From Rubrobacter_A sp965214435 (GTDB taxonomy: Bacteria > Actinomycetota > Rubrobacteria > Rubrobacterales > Rubrobacteraceae), in NCBI GenBank assembly GCA_965214435.1, contig OZ243960.1:682001-746000 (forward strand): a stretch of 64,000 nt of DNA, given 5' to 3'. The number at the start of each line of letters is the position of its first letter. Position 1 is the stretch's first letter. The notes beneath the pieces are model-generated. The model did not search any database and was not told where the DNA came from. It saw nothing but the letters and a program-made list of their open reading frames with translations. Below, one piece after another: positions 32,384 through 41,641 of the stretch. Both the position numbers and the translations under genes were made by a program.

Positions 32384-33871
32384 CTACCCGAAACTGTCCA
32401 GGGCCGCAGAAAGCCGGTGTACTCCGGCCCGGATCTCCGACTCCGGGGTTGCCGCGTAGCCAAGCATCAAGCCCCCGTACTGTAAAGGTTCGTCAGCGTA
32501 CCACGATAGCGGTATCGCTTCGACACCCCGAGCCGCCGCCGCCCGGGAAGCCGCCCGGTCATCGGAGCCTTCGGCCAACCAACCGACCAGGTGTAGCCCG
32601 GCCTCTGCGGGCCGCACCTCCAGGACTCCGGCCAAATGGTCCCGCGCCGCCTCTACCAGAACCGCCTGACGTTCGGCGTAGAGGGCGCGCATGCGGCGGA
32701 GGTGGCGGGCAAAATGTCCGTCCGCGATAAACCCGGTCAGTGTCGCCTGCTCCACGGAAGGAGGATGCAAGTCGGATAGCTCGCGGGCGGCGACAAAGGG
32801 ATCTACCAGGTCCTGCGGCACTACCAGATAGCCGAGCCGGAGCGCCGGAAACAGGACCTTGCTAAAAGTGCCCGCGTAGATCACGCGTCCCCCGACATCC
32901 AACCCCTGCAAAGCCTCGAACGGCCGCCCGGCATACCGGTACTCACTATCGTAGTCGTCTTCGAGTACCCAGGCGTCCGACCGCCGCGCCCAGTCGAGCA
33001 GCGCCAGCCGGCGAGCCAGGCTCATGGTCGCCCCGAGCGGGTACTGGTGGGACGGCGTGACGTACGCCAGCCGGGCGTTTGGAGAGACTTTTTCCCCGGC
33101 AGAGACGTCGAGACCATCTCCGTCCACCGGTACGGGTACGAGCCGGGCTCCGGCGCCGGTGAGCGCAGCCTTCGCGCCGGGGTAGCCGGGGTTCTCCACC
33201 CAGACCTCATCCCCGGCGTCGAGGAGCAGCCTCGCCGAAAGGTCCAGAGCCTGCTGGGAACCGGAAACCACGATCACCTGCTCCCACGTACACCGTACCG
33301 CCCGCGCCGCTCCCAGATGACCGGCGATAGCCTCCCGCAGCGGCCGGTAACCGGCAGGATCCCCATACCCGAGCAATCCCCGCGCCGGCGACCGCCAGAC
33401 CTTGTTATGCAGGTTCTTCCATACCCGGGAAGGGAACTCCTCCAGGGCCGGCAGCCCCGGCTGGAAAGCCCGAGGGCGGTTCTCGTAGTCCGACAGGGTG
33501 GGCGGCGTACCGGAGAGCAACACCCCGCGACGGGAGAGACCCCGGCCGCAAGATGTCCAGGGACTATCGGCACCATCGTCCCCGACCCGTAGCAACCCGT
33601 CGGGCAGGGAAGGACTGACGTACGTCCCGGACCCGACCCGGCCCTCCAGGTAGCCCTCGGCCCGCAACCGCGCGTACGCGCTCATCACCGTGTTGCGGGA
33701 GACACCCAGCTCGGCGGCCAGGTCCCTGCTAGACGGCAGCCGGGTCCCGGTCGCCAGCCGTCTTCCCAACACAGCTTCCCGCAGCTCGTCATACAACTGG
33801 GCGTGCAGCGCCGTCCGGGAAGACCCGTCCAACCGCGCAACCACGGAAACCGCGGTGAGATGTTTACGCAT
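32384..33871 (-). CDS. MocR/GabR-type transcriptional regulator
   Basis: A 495-residue fusion of a GntR winged helix (residues 5-80; GTRLPSSRDLAAELGVSRNTVMSAY and GRVGSGTYV) to a fold-type I aminotransferase domain that binds PLP as effector. The Schiff-base Lys is in YAGTFSKVLFPALRLGY, and the Asp and Tyr that hold PLP are in VLEDDYDSEYRY. ATG 33871 has AGGAG 9 bases upstream. It is divergent from a class III aminotransferase gene. MocR proteins usually control an adjacent, divergent gene for amine or amino-acid use, so that gene is the likely target. Confidence 0.92.
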   Translation of the reverse strand: MRKHLTAVSVVARLDGSSRTALHAQLYDELREAVLGRRLATGTRLPSSRDLAAELGVSRNTVMSAYARLRAEGYLEGRVGSGTYVSPSLPDGLLRVGDDGADSPWTSCGRGLSRRGVLLSGTPPTLSDYENRPRAFQPGLPALEEFPSRVWKNLHNKVWRSPARGLLGYGDPAGYRPLREAIAGHLGAARAVRCTWEQVIVVSGSQQALDLSARLLLDAGDEVWVENPGYPGAKAALTGAGARLVPVPVDGDGLDVSAGEKVSPNARLAYVTPSHQYPLGATMSLARRLALLDWARRSDAWVLEDDYDSEYRYAGRPFEALQGLDVGGRVIYAGTFSKVLFPALRLGYLVVPQDLVDPFVAARELSDLHPPSVEQATLTGFIADGHFARHLRRMRALYAERQAVLVEAARDHLAGVLEVRPAEAGLHLVGWLAEGSDDRAASRAAAARGVEAIPLSWYADEPLQYGGLMLGYAATPESEIRAGVHRLSAALDSFG

Positions 33872-33888
33872 ACATGCCAACTCCTGTA

Positions 33889-33900
33889 AATGGTTCCATT
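33889..33900. promoter_or_regulatory. Inverted repeat between MocR and aminotransferase genes
   Basis: AATGG-TT-CCATT lies 18 bases upstream of the mocR-type start, and a partial copy AAATGGCTC follows at about 33912. Possible regulator site. Weak evidence, based on symmetry and position only. Confidence 0.25.
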
Positions 33901-34033
33901 AATTGTAGAAGAAATGGCTCTTGCGGGCAGTCCGGTACGGGTCTATTATCTTTTCTCTTGCAAAGTTTCTGTGAAGTTGCGGCCGGCACTCGCTGTAGGA
34001 GACCGGCTCTATCGGACCGGAGGTGGTTACGGC

Positions 34034-35404
34034 GTGGATGTCATGCGGGGTCTCGGGGAGGGTGGACAGCGGGTGCCGCAGGCCGGTGTAGAGAACCTGA
34101 TGCTGCACTTTACGCCGTACGCCGAGGACTGGGCGAAGCTGCCCCTGATCGTCTCCGGCGAGGGCTGCTACGTTACCGACGATAAGGGCCAGCGGTACGT
34201 TGACGGGCTCGCCGGACTGTTTACCACGCAGGTCGGTAACGGGCGGAGTGAGCTCGCGGAAGCGGCGGCGGCCCAGATGAGGGAGTTGCCGTTCTTCCCG
34301 AACTGGAGCTTCCAGCATCCCCGGTCGCTGGAGCTTGCGGCGAAGCTAGCCGAGATAGCGCCGGGAGACCTGAACTCTTCGTTCTTCGTCTCCTCGGGGT
34401 CTGAGGCGGTTGAGACGGTGATCAAGCTTGCGAGGCAGTACCACAAGGTAAGCGGCGAGGGCGAACGGTACAAGATCATCTCCCGCAAGTCCGCCTACCA
34501 CGGCACGACGATGGGCGCGCTCTCGGCCACGGGCCTGCCCTCTTTTAAAGCCCCGTTCGAGCCGCTACCAGCCGGGTTTATACACGTCCCGAATACTCAG
34601 GAAGACCCGTCGAGCGCGGCCGACGCCATAGAGGAGGCCATAGAGTTCGGGCCGCCGGAGACCATTGCGGCGGTGATCCTGGAGCCGGTACAGAACGGCG
34701 GCGGGTGTCTGGTGCCGCCGGAGGGTTACTGGAAGCGGGTGCGCGAGATCTGCGACAGGCACGGGGTACTGCTCGTCTCGGACGCGGTGATCTGCGCCTT
34801 CGGCCGCCTCGGAGAGTGGTTCGGGATAGAGCGCTTCGAGGTGGTACCCGACATGAGCACGTTCGCCAAAGGCGTAACCAGCGGCTACTGCCCGATGGGC
34901 GGGGTAGTAGTGAGCGAGAAGATTACGGATAAGCTGCGCACGGAGGCACCGATGTTCATGCACGGCTCGACGTTCGGGGGACATCCGGTGTCAGCAGCGG
35001 TCGCGCTGGAAAACATAGCTATTATGGAGCGGGAGCGGCTGCTGGAGAACGTGCACGCCCTGGAGGGACACTTTGAGAGCGAGTTGCGCCGGATGGCGGC
35101 CGAGCACCCGATAGTAAAGGACGTTCGGGGCATGGGCTTTTTCTGGGGGGTAGAGGTCAGGGCCGAGTGGTCCGACGGCACGCCGGTAGAGGGTACGGAG
35201 TATCAGAAGTACTTCAAGGGTCTTCTGGCCGAGAAGCTTCTGGAGCGCGGTCTCATCTGCCGGGTGGATGACAAGGAGGAGACGGTGATCCAGTTCTCTC
35301 CGGCCCTGATCTCCGACCGCGAGGTGCTGTCAAAGGTCGCGGAGATTACCGGCGCAGCCCTCGGTGATCTGGAAAAAGAGATCGGCCGCCGCAGCAGCAA
35401 GTAG
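34034..35404 (+). CDS. Class III aminotransferase (omega-amino acid or amine:pyruvate type)
   Basis: PLP enzyme of 456 residues that moves an omega-amino group to a keto acid. I chose GTG 34034 because GGAGGTGG lies about 10 bases upstream; the frame is open 48 codons further but without a signal. The PLP-binding pattern is intact: SSGSEAVETVIKLAR, SAYHGTTMGALS, the Asp of LLVSDAVICAFGR and the Schiff-base Lys in FAKGVTSGYCPMGG. It is followed by an M20 peptidase and a betaine-type binding protein. The substrate may be a polyamine, beta-amino acid or related amine (inference). Confidence 0.92.
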   Translation: MDVMRGLGEGGQRVPQAGVENLMLHFTPYAEDWAKLPLIVSGEGCYVTDDKGQRYVDGLAGLFTTQVGNGRSELAEAAAAQMRELPFFPNWSFQHPRSLELAAKLAEIAPGDLNSSFFVSSGSEAVETVIKLARQYHKVSGEGERYKIISRKSAYHGTTMGALSATGLPSFKAPFEPLPAGFIHVPNTQEDPSSAADAIEEAIEFGPPETIAAVILEPVQNGGGCLVPPEGYWKRVREICDRHGVLLVSDAVICAFGRLGEWFGIERFEVVPDMSTFAKGVTSGYCPMGGVVVSEKITDKLRTEAPMFMHGSTFGGHPVSAAVALENIAIMERERLLENVHALEGHFESELRRMAAEHPIVKDVRGMGFFWGVEVRAEWSDGTPVEGTEYQKYFKGLLAEKLLERGLICRVDDKEETVIQFSPALISDREVLSKVAEITGAALGDLEKEIGRRSSK

Positions 35405-35493
35405 AAGCAAGAGATGCATAAGCTTTCTTGCCGGGCATCGTTCGGCATTCGTGGCGGGTAGTCTGTATCAAGAAAATTAGGGGAGGAGCAGGT

Positions 35494-36828
35494 ATGGGAG
35501 GGAGTAACCGGTCGTTACAGGACGCGATCTTTGAGGTTGTGGAGGCGCGGCGCGAAGAGACGGTCCGGCTGTTGCAAGATTTCGTGCAGGTGCCGTCGGT
35601 AACCGGGGACGAGGGTGCTGTCCAGGAGGTAATCGAGGCGGAGTTCCGGAAGCGCGGGTACGCGGTCGAGCAGTGCCGGGCATCGGAGGGTGAGATCTCC
35701 CCGTACCTCGACCACGTCGGCGTGCAGTACGATCTCGAAGACCGGCCGAGCATTATCGCTACGAAAACCGGTACGGGCGGCGGCCGCTCCATACTACTCA
35801 ACGCCCACGTAGACACCGTGGAGAACGGGCATATCGACACCTGGAGTCACGGTCCGCTCTCAGGCGCGGTCGTCGGAGACTTGCTGTACGGTCGCGGGTC
35901 CTGCGACATGAAAGGCGGTCTGGTCGCTTTCATCGCGGCTCTGGACGTGCTCGCGGCACTCGGTGTAAAACTCGGTGGCGATGTAACCGTGGCGGCGACC
36001 GTCGGCGAGGAAGACGGCGGGGTTGGCGCCCTGGCGGCCATTCTGGGCGGCAACCGCGCGGATGCGGCCCTGATCTCCGAGCCGACGCGCCTGCGTCTCG
36101 TGCCGGCGCAGGGCGGGGCGCTCGTCTTCCGACTGACCGTCTCCGGGCTCTCCACGCACGCCGCGACCCGCGACCGGGGCGTATCGGCATTCGAGAAGTT
36201 CGTGCCTATCTTCGAGGACCTCAGAGAATTCGAGAAAGAGCGCAACGCAGCTATCAGCCACCCGCTGTTCGACAAGCTGGAGAACAAGGCCCCGATCAAC
36301 GTTGGCGTGGTCAACTCCGGGAACTGGCCCGTCACCGTTCCCGAGTCTTTATCCGCAGAGATACGTATGGGTCTGGTGCCGGGTGAAGACCTCGAATCTT
36401 CGCGGTCGCTTCTGGTGGAGCGCATAAAATCTGTGGCCGACCGCGACCCGTGGCTGCGGGAACATCCGCCGCGGATAGAGTGGCTCGGCGGCCAGACCGC
36501 ACCCTCGGAGGTCCCGGTAGACGCGCCGATTTGCGAGGCGGTCGTGCAGGCGCACCACCGGGTAACGGGTCTGCCGCCCACCATAGAAGGCGTGACCTAC
36601 GGCGCGGACATGCGGCTCTTCGACCACTTTGGGGGAATGCCGTGCGTGATGTACGGTGCCGGGGACGTGAGCCTAGCCCATGGTCCGGACGAACACATCA
36701 GCATCAGCGATCTGCTGACGGCCACGAAGACCATGAGTTGTCTGCTGGTTGACTGGTGCGGTGCCGGAGAAGACGGTGGACATTCGAGCGAGCCACAAGA
36801 GTCGTTGAGAACTACACAGGGAGGGTAG
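35494..36828 (+). CDS. M20 family peptidase/deacylase (ArgE/DapE-like)
   Basis: Zinc-dependent amidohydrolase of 444 residues that removes an acyl group or cleaves an amide next to a carboxylate. ATG 35494 is preceded by GGGGAGGAG. Metal ligands and catalytic residues appear as LLNAHVDTV, GRGSCDMKGG, GEEDGG (catalytic Glu) and LAHGPDEHIS. A dimerisation domain is inserted in the middle. It lies 89 bases after the aminotransferase and 2 bases before the binding-protein gene, so this is one operon. Likely job: deacylation of a substrate imported or transaminated by its neighbours (inference). Confidence 0.9.
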   Translation: MGGSNRSLQDAIFEVVEARREETVRLLQDFVQVPSVTGDEGAVQEVIEAEFRKRGYAVEQCRASEGEISPYLDHVGVQYDLEDRPSIIATKTGTGGGRSILLNAHVDTVENGHIDTWSHGPLSGAVVGDLLYGRGSCDMKGGLVAFIAALDVLAALGVKLGGDVTVAATVGEEDGGVGALAAILGGNRADAALISEPTRLRLVPAQGGALVFRLTVSGLSTHAATRDRGVSAFEKFVPIFEDLREFEKERNAAISHPLFDKLENKAPINVGVVNSGNWPVTVPESLSAEIRMGLVPGEDLESSRSLLVERIKSVADRDPWLREHPPRIEWLGGQTAPSEVPVDAPICEAVVQAHHRVTGLPPTIEGVTYGADMRLFDHFGGMPCVMYGAGDVSLAHGPDEHISISDLLTATKTMSCLLVDWCGAGEDGGHSSEPQESLRTTQGG

Positions 36829-36830
36829 TA

Positions 36831-37802
36831 GTGCGAGCTTTGCGAGCAAGAATCTATCTGTTGTTGACTACTTTCGTTCTGGCTTTCGCGGTCGCGGGCT
36901 GCGGGGTTGGGGGAACGGGCGGTCCGAGCGCGGCCGGCCCGATAGCCGACATAGACCTCTCCGACGCGGAGTTTACGGTGGGTTCTAAAGATTTCACCGA
37001 GCAGTTGATATTCGGCAACATTACGCTTCAGACACTGGAGGCCACTGGCGCGGACGTTACAGACCAGATCGGGCTGGCCGGCACGGACGCCACCCGGGAG
37101 GCGCTAAAGTCCGGCGAAATAGATATGTACTGGGAATATACCGGGACGGGTTGGATCAACCACCTGGGAAATACGGAGCCTATCGTCGGTCGTGAGGCGC
37201 AGTTCGAGGCCGTCGCCAAAGCAGACCTGGAGCAGAACGACATCAAGTGGCTCTCACCTCCCGCCCCGGCTAACAACACGTTCGCGATAACCGTGAGCAA
37301 CGAGAACGCGGAAGACCTCGGCGTCGAGAAAATATCCGACCTGGGACGTCTGATCGAAGAACGCCCCGAAGCAGCAACGTTCTGCACCGACAGCGAGTTC
37401 GCCACCCGCGACGACGCCCTGCCGGGCCTGGAGCAGGAATATGGGTTCGAGTTTCCGGAGGAGAACATCAAGACAGTCGCCATTGGCGTAATACCCTCCT
37501 CCGTTGACGAGGGCGACCCCTGCAACTTCGGCGTCATGCAGGCTACCGACGGGCGGATCCCGACGCTCGGCCTGACAGCCCTCGAAGACGACCAGGACTT
37601 CTTCCCCCTCTACAACCCGGCCCTCGTCATGCGCGAGGAGACCTTTAAAGAGTACCCGCAGATAGCGGACCTGATAAAGCCCATAGCCGAGAAGCTGGAC
37701 ACAGAGACCCTGCGGAACCTGAACGCGGCCGTAGACTCTGAAGGTCAAGACCCCGAGCAAGTCGTCGAGGAGTGGCTCCGCGAGCAAGGCTTTATAGAGT
37801 AG
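36831..37802 (+). CDS. Glycine betaine/choline-type ABC substrate-binding lipoprotein (2)
   Basis: A 323-residue paralogue of the protein at 25400. GTG 36831 has GGGAGGG upstream and starts only 2 bases after the M20 stop. The signal peptide ends with lipobox VAGC. The mature N-terminus VGSKDFTEQLIFGNI and the DMYWEYTGTGW motif mark the quaternary-amine-binding class. The C-terminus closely parallels paralogue 1 (LDTETLRNLN in both). No permease or ATPase is nearby. The operon context suggests a substrate processed by the aminotransferase/M20 pair rather than betaine itself (inference). Confidence 0.9.
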   Translation: MRALRARIYLLLTTFVLAFAVAGCGVGGTGGPSAAGPIADIDLSDAEFTVGSKDFTEQLIFGNITLQTLEATGADVTDQIGLAGTDATREALKSGEIDMYWEYTGTGWINHLGNTEPIVGREAQFEAVAKADLEQNDIKWLSPPAPANNTFAITVSNENAEDLGVEKISDLGRLIEERPEAATFCTDSEFATRDDALPGLEQEYGFEFPEENIKTVAIGVIPSSVDEGDPCNFGVMQATDGRIPTLGLTALEDDQDFFPLYNPALVMREETFKEYPQIADLIKPIAEKLDTETLRNLNAAVDSEGQDPEQVVEEWLREQGFIE

Positions 37803-37803
37803 C

Positions 37804-38661
37804 GTGTCGTCTGAGCAGCCTGGCAAGCGCCAGCAGGTAGATGATGGTGACCGGCACCGGATAACGGGCAGCGTACGGTCGCTCTGGCGTTACCCGGTAA
37901 AGTCCATGCTCGGAGAAGAGCTACAATCGGTTCAGGTCTCGCGGAAAGGGCTCCTCGGAGACCGCTCCTACGCGGTAGTAGATACTTCCGACAGCCGGAT
38001 AGCGAGCGCGAAAAGCCCCCGGAAATGGTCCGGGCTATTCGAGTGCCGAACGGAACTGGCCGCACCACCCGCCGAAGACGGGTCCGCTCCGGTCCGGATC
38101 ACACTGCCCGACGGCACCACGGTCAGCTCCGACCAACGGAACCTCGACCAAACCCTGTCCGAAAAGCTCGGCCACGAGGTGTGCCTCCGCAGCGTAACCT
38201 CTGGAGAACCAGCCTCCGCCTACGAGTACGACCGGTCGAGCCTCGGAGAAGGCACCGGTAAACCAACGAACGAAGCCGTAAAGTCCGGCACCTTCTTCGA
38301 CGATGCCGTCGTCCACGTAATAACCACCGCCACGCTGGACGCCCTGGTAGAACTCTACCCGCAGGGATGCTTTGATGTCCGGCGCTTTCGGCCCAACGTG
38401 GTGCTGGAGGTAGACGGCGCATCCGGTTTTGTCGAGAACGACTGGCCGGGCCGCACCCTTTCCACAGACTCCGGGGTAAAACTCGGCCTCCTGTACCCGT
38501 GTCCGCGCTGCGTAATGGTAAACCTGCCACAAAAAGACTTGCCGAAAGATCCGGGCATCCTGCGTACTGTAGCCCAACACAATGGTGGCAACGCCGGTAT
38601 CTACGCCGCCGTCCTTCAGGGCGGCCGCATCAGCGCGAACGACCGAATAATGCTGGACTAA
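37804..38661 (+). CDS. MOSC domain protein (MOSC N-terminal beta-barrel type)
   Basis: A 285-residue protein of the MOSC family, which handles molybdenum cofactor-bound sulfur in reductases or sulfurases. The N-terminal beta-barrel begins at SLWRYPVKSMLGEEL. The MOSC part carries the conserved FRPNVVLEVDG and the Cys-containing CPRCVMVNLP. The Cys pair could bind the cofactor. GTG 37804 lies 1 base after the previous stop, so it ends the operon. No other molybdenum gene is visible. Confidence 0.88.
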   Translation: MSSEQPGKRQQVDDGDRHRITGSVRSLWRYPVKSMLGEELQSVQVSRKGLLGDRSYAVVDTSDSRIASAKSPRKWSGLFECRTELAAPPAEDGSAPVRITLPDGTTVSSDQRNLDQTLSEKLGHEVCLRSVTSGEPASAYEYDRSSLGEGTGKPTNEAVKSGTFFDDAVVHVITTATLDALVELYPQGCFDVRRFRPNVVLEVDGASGFVENDWPGRTLSTDSGVKLGLLYPCPRCVMVNLPQKDLPKDPGILRTVAQHNGGNAGIYAAVLQGGRISANDRIMLD

Positions 38662-38662
38662 G

Positions 38663-38800
38663 TTACCCGGCGTGGCCGGGCGAGTAGCTGTACAGGAATA
38701 TGGTCGATACGCACGCCGAGCAGCAGGCATGTAACACTACCGTCACCGCGCCGAGAGCTGCCGCCGTTGCGAGGACACCTGCAAGACGGTGCTTCGGCAT
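38663..38800 (-). CDS. Possible 45-residue Cys-containing membrane peptide
   Basis: A minus-strand frame that exactly fills the gap after the MOSC gene: ATG 38800 to TAA 38663. It has one hydrophobic stretch (residues 8-24), then HACCSACVSTIFLY and a short tail. No Shine-Dalgarno is visible. It may be chance, but composition and size are those of a small membrane peptide. Confidence 0.25.
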   Translation of the reverse strand: MPKHRLAGVLATAAALGAVTVVLHACCSACVSTIFLYSYSPGHAG

Positions 38801-38902
38801 TTTAAACGCGCAGGAACAAAGCCGGGTTAGGGTTCACTTTCTTGCAAGAGGTGGGCAATAAGATTAGTGGAGTTCTGTAGATAAGTGTAGGAGGTAGTTA
38901 GC

Positions 38903-40447
38903 GTGTCGGAAGCTTCGGTAGACAAGCACCTGTCATATTGGATAGACGCGGTATCCGGGGAAGAAGCCGGGGCAGGGTATCCGGCGCTTGATGGTGATAC
39001 AACGGCGGACGTGGCGGTGCTCGGCGGCGGCATCGTCGGTCTTACCGCGGCGGCCCTTTTAAAGCGGCGGGGAAAGCGGGTCGTCCTTGTAGAGTCGCGC
39101 AGGGTCGGGCAATCCGTTACCGGACATTCCACGGCAAAAATAACCTCCCAGCACGAGTTGGTGTACGACTACCTGATCAATACTTTCGGCGAGACAGAAG
39201 CCAAAAAGTACGCCGACGCTAACCAGGCGGCCCTCGAACGCATAGCGGCTTTCGTAGAAGAAGACGACATAGAGTGCGACTTCGAGCGGGTACCGAACTA
39301 CGTGTACACCGAGTCCGAGGACTTCCTGCCGGAGATGCGCCGCGAAGCCCGGGCGGCGCAGAGGCTCGGGTTGCCGGCCTCGTTTGTCGAGGAGACACCG
39401 CTGCCGTTTCCGGTCCTCGGGGCGGTCCGGTTCGAGGATCAGGCGCAGTTCAACTCCTACACGTACCTTTTGGGGCTCGCCGCAGAGGTGGACGGCGACG
39501 GCAGCCGGGTGTACGAGAATACCCGGGCGCTCGACGTGAAGGACGGGTCGGGAGACGGCGAACCCTGCGTGGTCACGACCGACCGGGGCACCGTGACGGC
39601 GGACGACGTTGTTATCGCGACGCACGTACCCTTCCCGTTCAAGGGACAGTTCTGGGGTAAGTCCTCGGCCCGGCGGGCGTACGTGGTCGCAGCGTCGATA
39701 GACCCGGAAAGTATGCCGGAGGGGATGTACATAAACGCCGAGACGCCCTCACGTTCTATCCGGTACGCCACCACCGCGGACGGGGAGACGCTGCTCCTGG
39801 TCTGCGGCGAGGGGCACAAACCTGGCAAAGACCCGGATACCGAGGCCCGCTACGCCACGCTCGAAGACTGGAGCCGGGAGCGTTTCGGGGTCACGGACTT
39901 CCGGTACCGGTGGTCTACCCAGGACTACTGGCCGGTAGATAAGGTACCGTTTATCGGGCGGCTCGGTCCCGGCACCCGGAACGTCTACGTCGGGACCGGG
40001 TTTAGCAGTTGGGGCATTAGCGGTGGGACCGCGGCGGCCATGATCATCTCGGACCTCATCACCGAAGGCCGGAACGAGTGGGCGTCCATCTTCGACTCGA
40101 CCCGCACCGGGGTCTTGGCTTCAAAGGGGCTCTACGAAGAGGGCCTCGATGTGGCAAAGACTTTTGTCGGGGACTGGGTCGAGAGCCCGGAAGCCGAGAG
40201 CGTAGAGGATGTCGGGCGCGGGGAAGGCAAAATCCTGCGTTCCGGCCCCGGAAAGGTGGCCGTCTACCGGGACCCCGAGGGCGAGGTGCACGCCGTCTCG
40301 GCGACCTGCACCCACCTCGGCTGCGTCGTACAGTTCAACCCGGCGGAAAAGAGTTGGGACTGCCCATGCCACGCCTCGCGCTTTACCGTGGACGGCGAGA
40401 TCATACAGGGACCGGCCGTAAAAGACCTCGGTAAAAAGCGGTTGTAG
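38903..40447 (+). CDS. FAD-dependent oxidoreductase with C-terminal Rieske [2Fe-2S] domain
   Basis: A 514-residue two-domain redox enzyme. The N-terminal DAO fold binds FAD (VAVLGGGIVGLTAAALLKRRGKR, residues about 35-60). The C-terminal 90 residues form a Rieske domain with CTHLGC and CPCH, giving the two Cys and two His ligands. GTG 38903 has GGAGG upstream. Similar fusions occur in many bacteria, but the substrate is generally unknown. The Rieske domain probably passes electrons between FAD and an outside partner. It stands alone. Confidence 0.92.
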   Translation: MSEASVDKHLSYWIDAVSGEEAGAGYPALDGDTTADVAVLGGGIVGLTAAALLKRRGKRVVLVESRRVGQSVTGHSTAKITSQHELVYDYLINTFGETEAKKYADANQAALERIAAFVEEDDIECDFERVPNYVYTESEDFLPEMRREARAAQRLGLPASFVEETPLPFPVLGAVRFEDQAQFNSYTYLLGLAAEVDGDGSRVYENTRALDVKDGSGDGEPCVVTTDRGTVTADDVVIATHVPFPFKGQFWGKSSARRAYVVAASIDPESMPEGMYINAETPSRSIRYATTADGETLLLVCGEGHKPGKDPDTEARYATLEDWSRERFGVTDFRYRWSTQDYWPVDKVPFIGRLGPGTRNVYVGTGFSSWGISGGTAAAMIISDLITEGRNEWASIFDSTRTGVLASKGLYEEGLDVAKTFVGDWVESPEAESVEDVGRGEGKILRSGPGKVAVYRDPEGEVHAVSATCTHLGCVVQFNPAEKSWDCPCHASRFTVDGEIIQGPAVKDLGKKRL

Positions 40448-40489
40448 TCGAGAAGTGCGACAAAGCCGGCCGGACCGGTGGAAACTTTC

Positions 40490-41641
40490 TCAGAGTTCTC
40501 CGGCCGTTCGCGGACGGGTGGCGTTCCGGGCGGCCCGGACTTTTTCTCTGGCCGCCGCTGCCGTCCCCGCGAGGGCGGTGAGGTGGCCCATTTTGCGTCC
40601 CGGACGGGCCTCCGCCTTACCGTAGAGGTGCAGCTTTACCTCCGGCATGGCGCAGACGGCGTTCCAGTCCGGCTCTCCGGCGGCCCAGAGGTCTCCGAGC
40701 AGGTTCGCCATCGCCGCCGGCCGGACCCGCTCCGTACTTCCCAGAGGCAGCCCGCAGACGGCCCGGAGTTGCTGCTCGAACTGGGAAGTCGCTGCGCCCT
40801 CGATGGTCCAGTGTCCCGAGTTGTGAGGTCGGGGTGCGATCTCGTTGACGAGCAGCTTCTCCTCACCTGTCAGGAAAAACTCCACGCACGCCGTCCCGAC
40901 TATCTCAAGCTCCTCAAAGATCCCGCGCGCTATCTCCACCGCCTCCCGCTCCACCTCCGGTGACACGTCAGCCGGCGCTGCGGTAACGTCCAGGATGTGT
41001 CGCTCGTGCGTGTTCTCCACCACGCCGTAGTGGGCGAAAGAGCCGTCAGGGCCCCGCGCCGCCACTAACGAAACTTCCTTCTCGAAGTCTACCCACGCCT
41101 CCAGCACCGCCTCGCCGCCTAAAAAGTCCCACGCAACGTCCAGGTCCTCTGCGCCGGTCAGCTTCGTCTGCCCCTTGCCGTCGTAGCCGAAACCCGCCGT
41201 CTTGATCGCTGCCGGGGTACCGACCTCCTGCAGCGCCCCGTCCAGCGCCGCCCGCTCCGCCACCTCCCGGAACGGCGCCACCGGAAAGCCCGACTCCTCT
41301 AAAAAGGTCTTTTCTCGCAGTCTGTTCTGGGCCGTGTGGAGTGCCTTGGGACCGGGACGCACCGCGACGACAGACGATGCTGCCTGGACGGTGGCCGCCG
41401 GGATGTTCTCGAATTCTAGCGTCACCACGTCTACGCTCCGGGCGAACTCCCCTACGGCTTCGAGGTCATCGTAGGCGGCGCTCCACTCCCGGTCCGCCAC
41501 CTGCCCCGTCGGACTGCCCGAGTCCGGGGAAAAGACGTGTACCCGGTAGCCCATCCGGCGGGCGGCGAGCGCCAGCATCCTTCCAAGCTGCCCGCTGCCG
41601 AGCACCCCGACCGTCGCCCCCGGTAAGACAGGCCCGCTCAC
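40490..41641 (-). CDS. purK: 5-(carboxyamino)imidazole ribonucleotide synthase
   Basis: ATP-grasp enzyme that carboxylates AIR to N5-CAIR in purine synthesis, 383 residues. The N-terminal GVLGSGQLGRMLALAARRMGY is typical, followed by ATP-grasp features such as PAAIKTAGFGYDGKGQ and NEIAPRPHNSGHWTIEGA. GTG 41641 overlaps the purE stop (GTGA), so the two are coupled. The C-terminus has a short basic tail. Confidence 0.96.
   Translation of the reverse strand: MSGPVLPGATVGVLGSGQLGRMLALAARRMGYRVHVFSPDSGSPTGQVADREWSAAYDDLEAVGEFARSVDVVTLEFENIPAATVQAASSVVAVRPGPKALHTAQNRLREKTFLEESGFPVAPFREVAERAALDGALQEVGTPAAIKTAGFGYDGKGQTKLTGAEDLDVAWDFLGGEAVLEAWVDFEKEVSLVAARGPDGSFAHYGVVENTHERHILDVTAAPADVSPEVEREAVEIARGIFEELEIVGTACVEFFLTGEEKLLVNEIAPRPHNSGHWTIEGAATSQFEQQLRAVCGLPLGSTERVRPAAMANLLGDLWAAGEPDWNAVCAMPEVKLHLYGKAEARPGRKMGHLTALAGTAAAAREKVRAARNATRPRTAGEL

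Noticed and set aside
35428..35493. N-terminal 22 residues of the M20 peptidase frame
   Set aside because: GGGGAGGAG directly precedes ATG 35494, and the added residues have no counterpart in the family.
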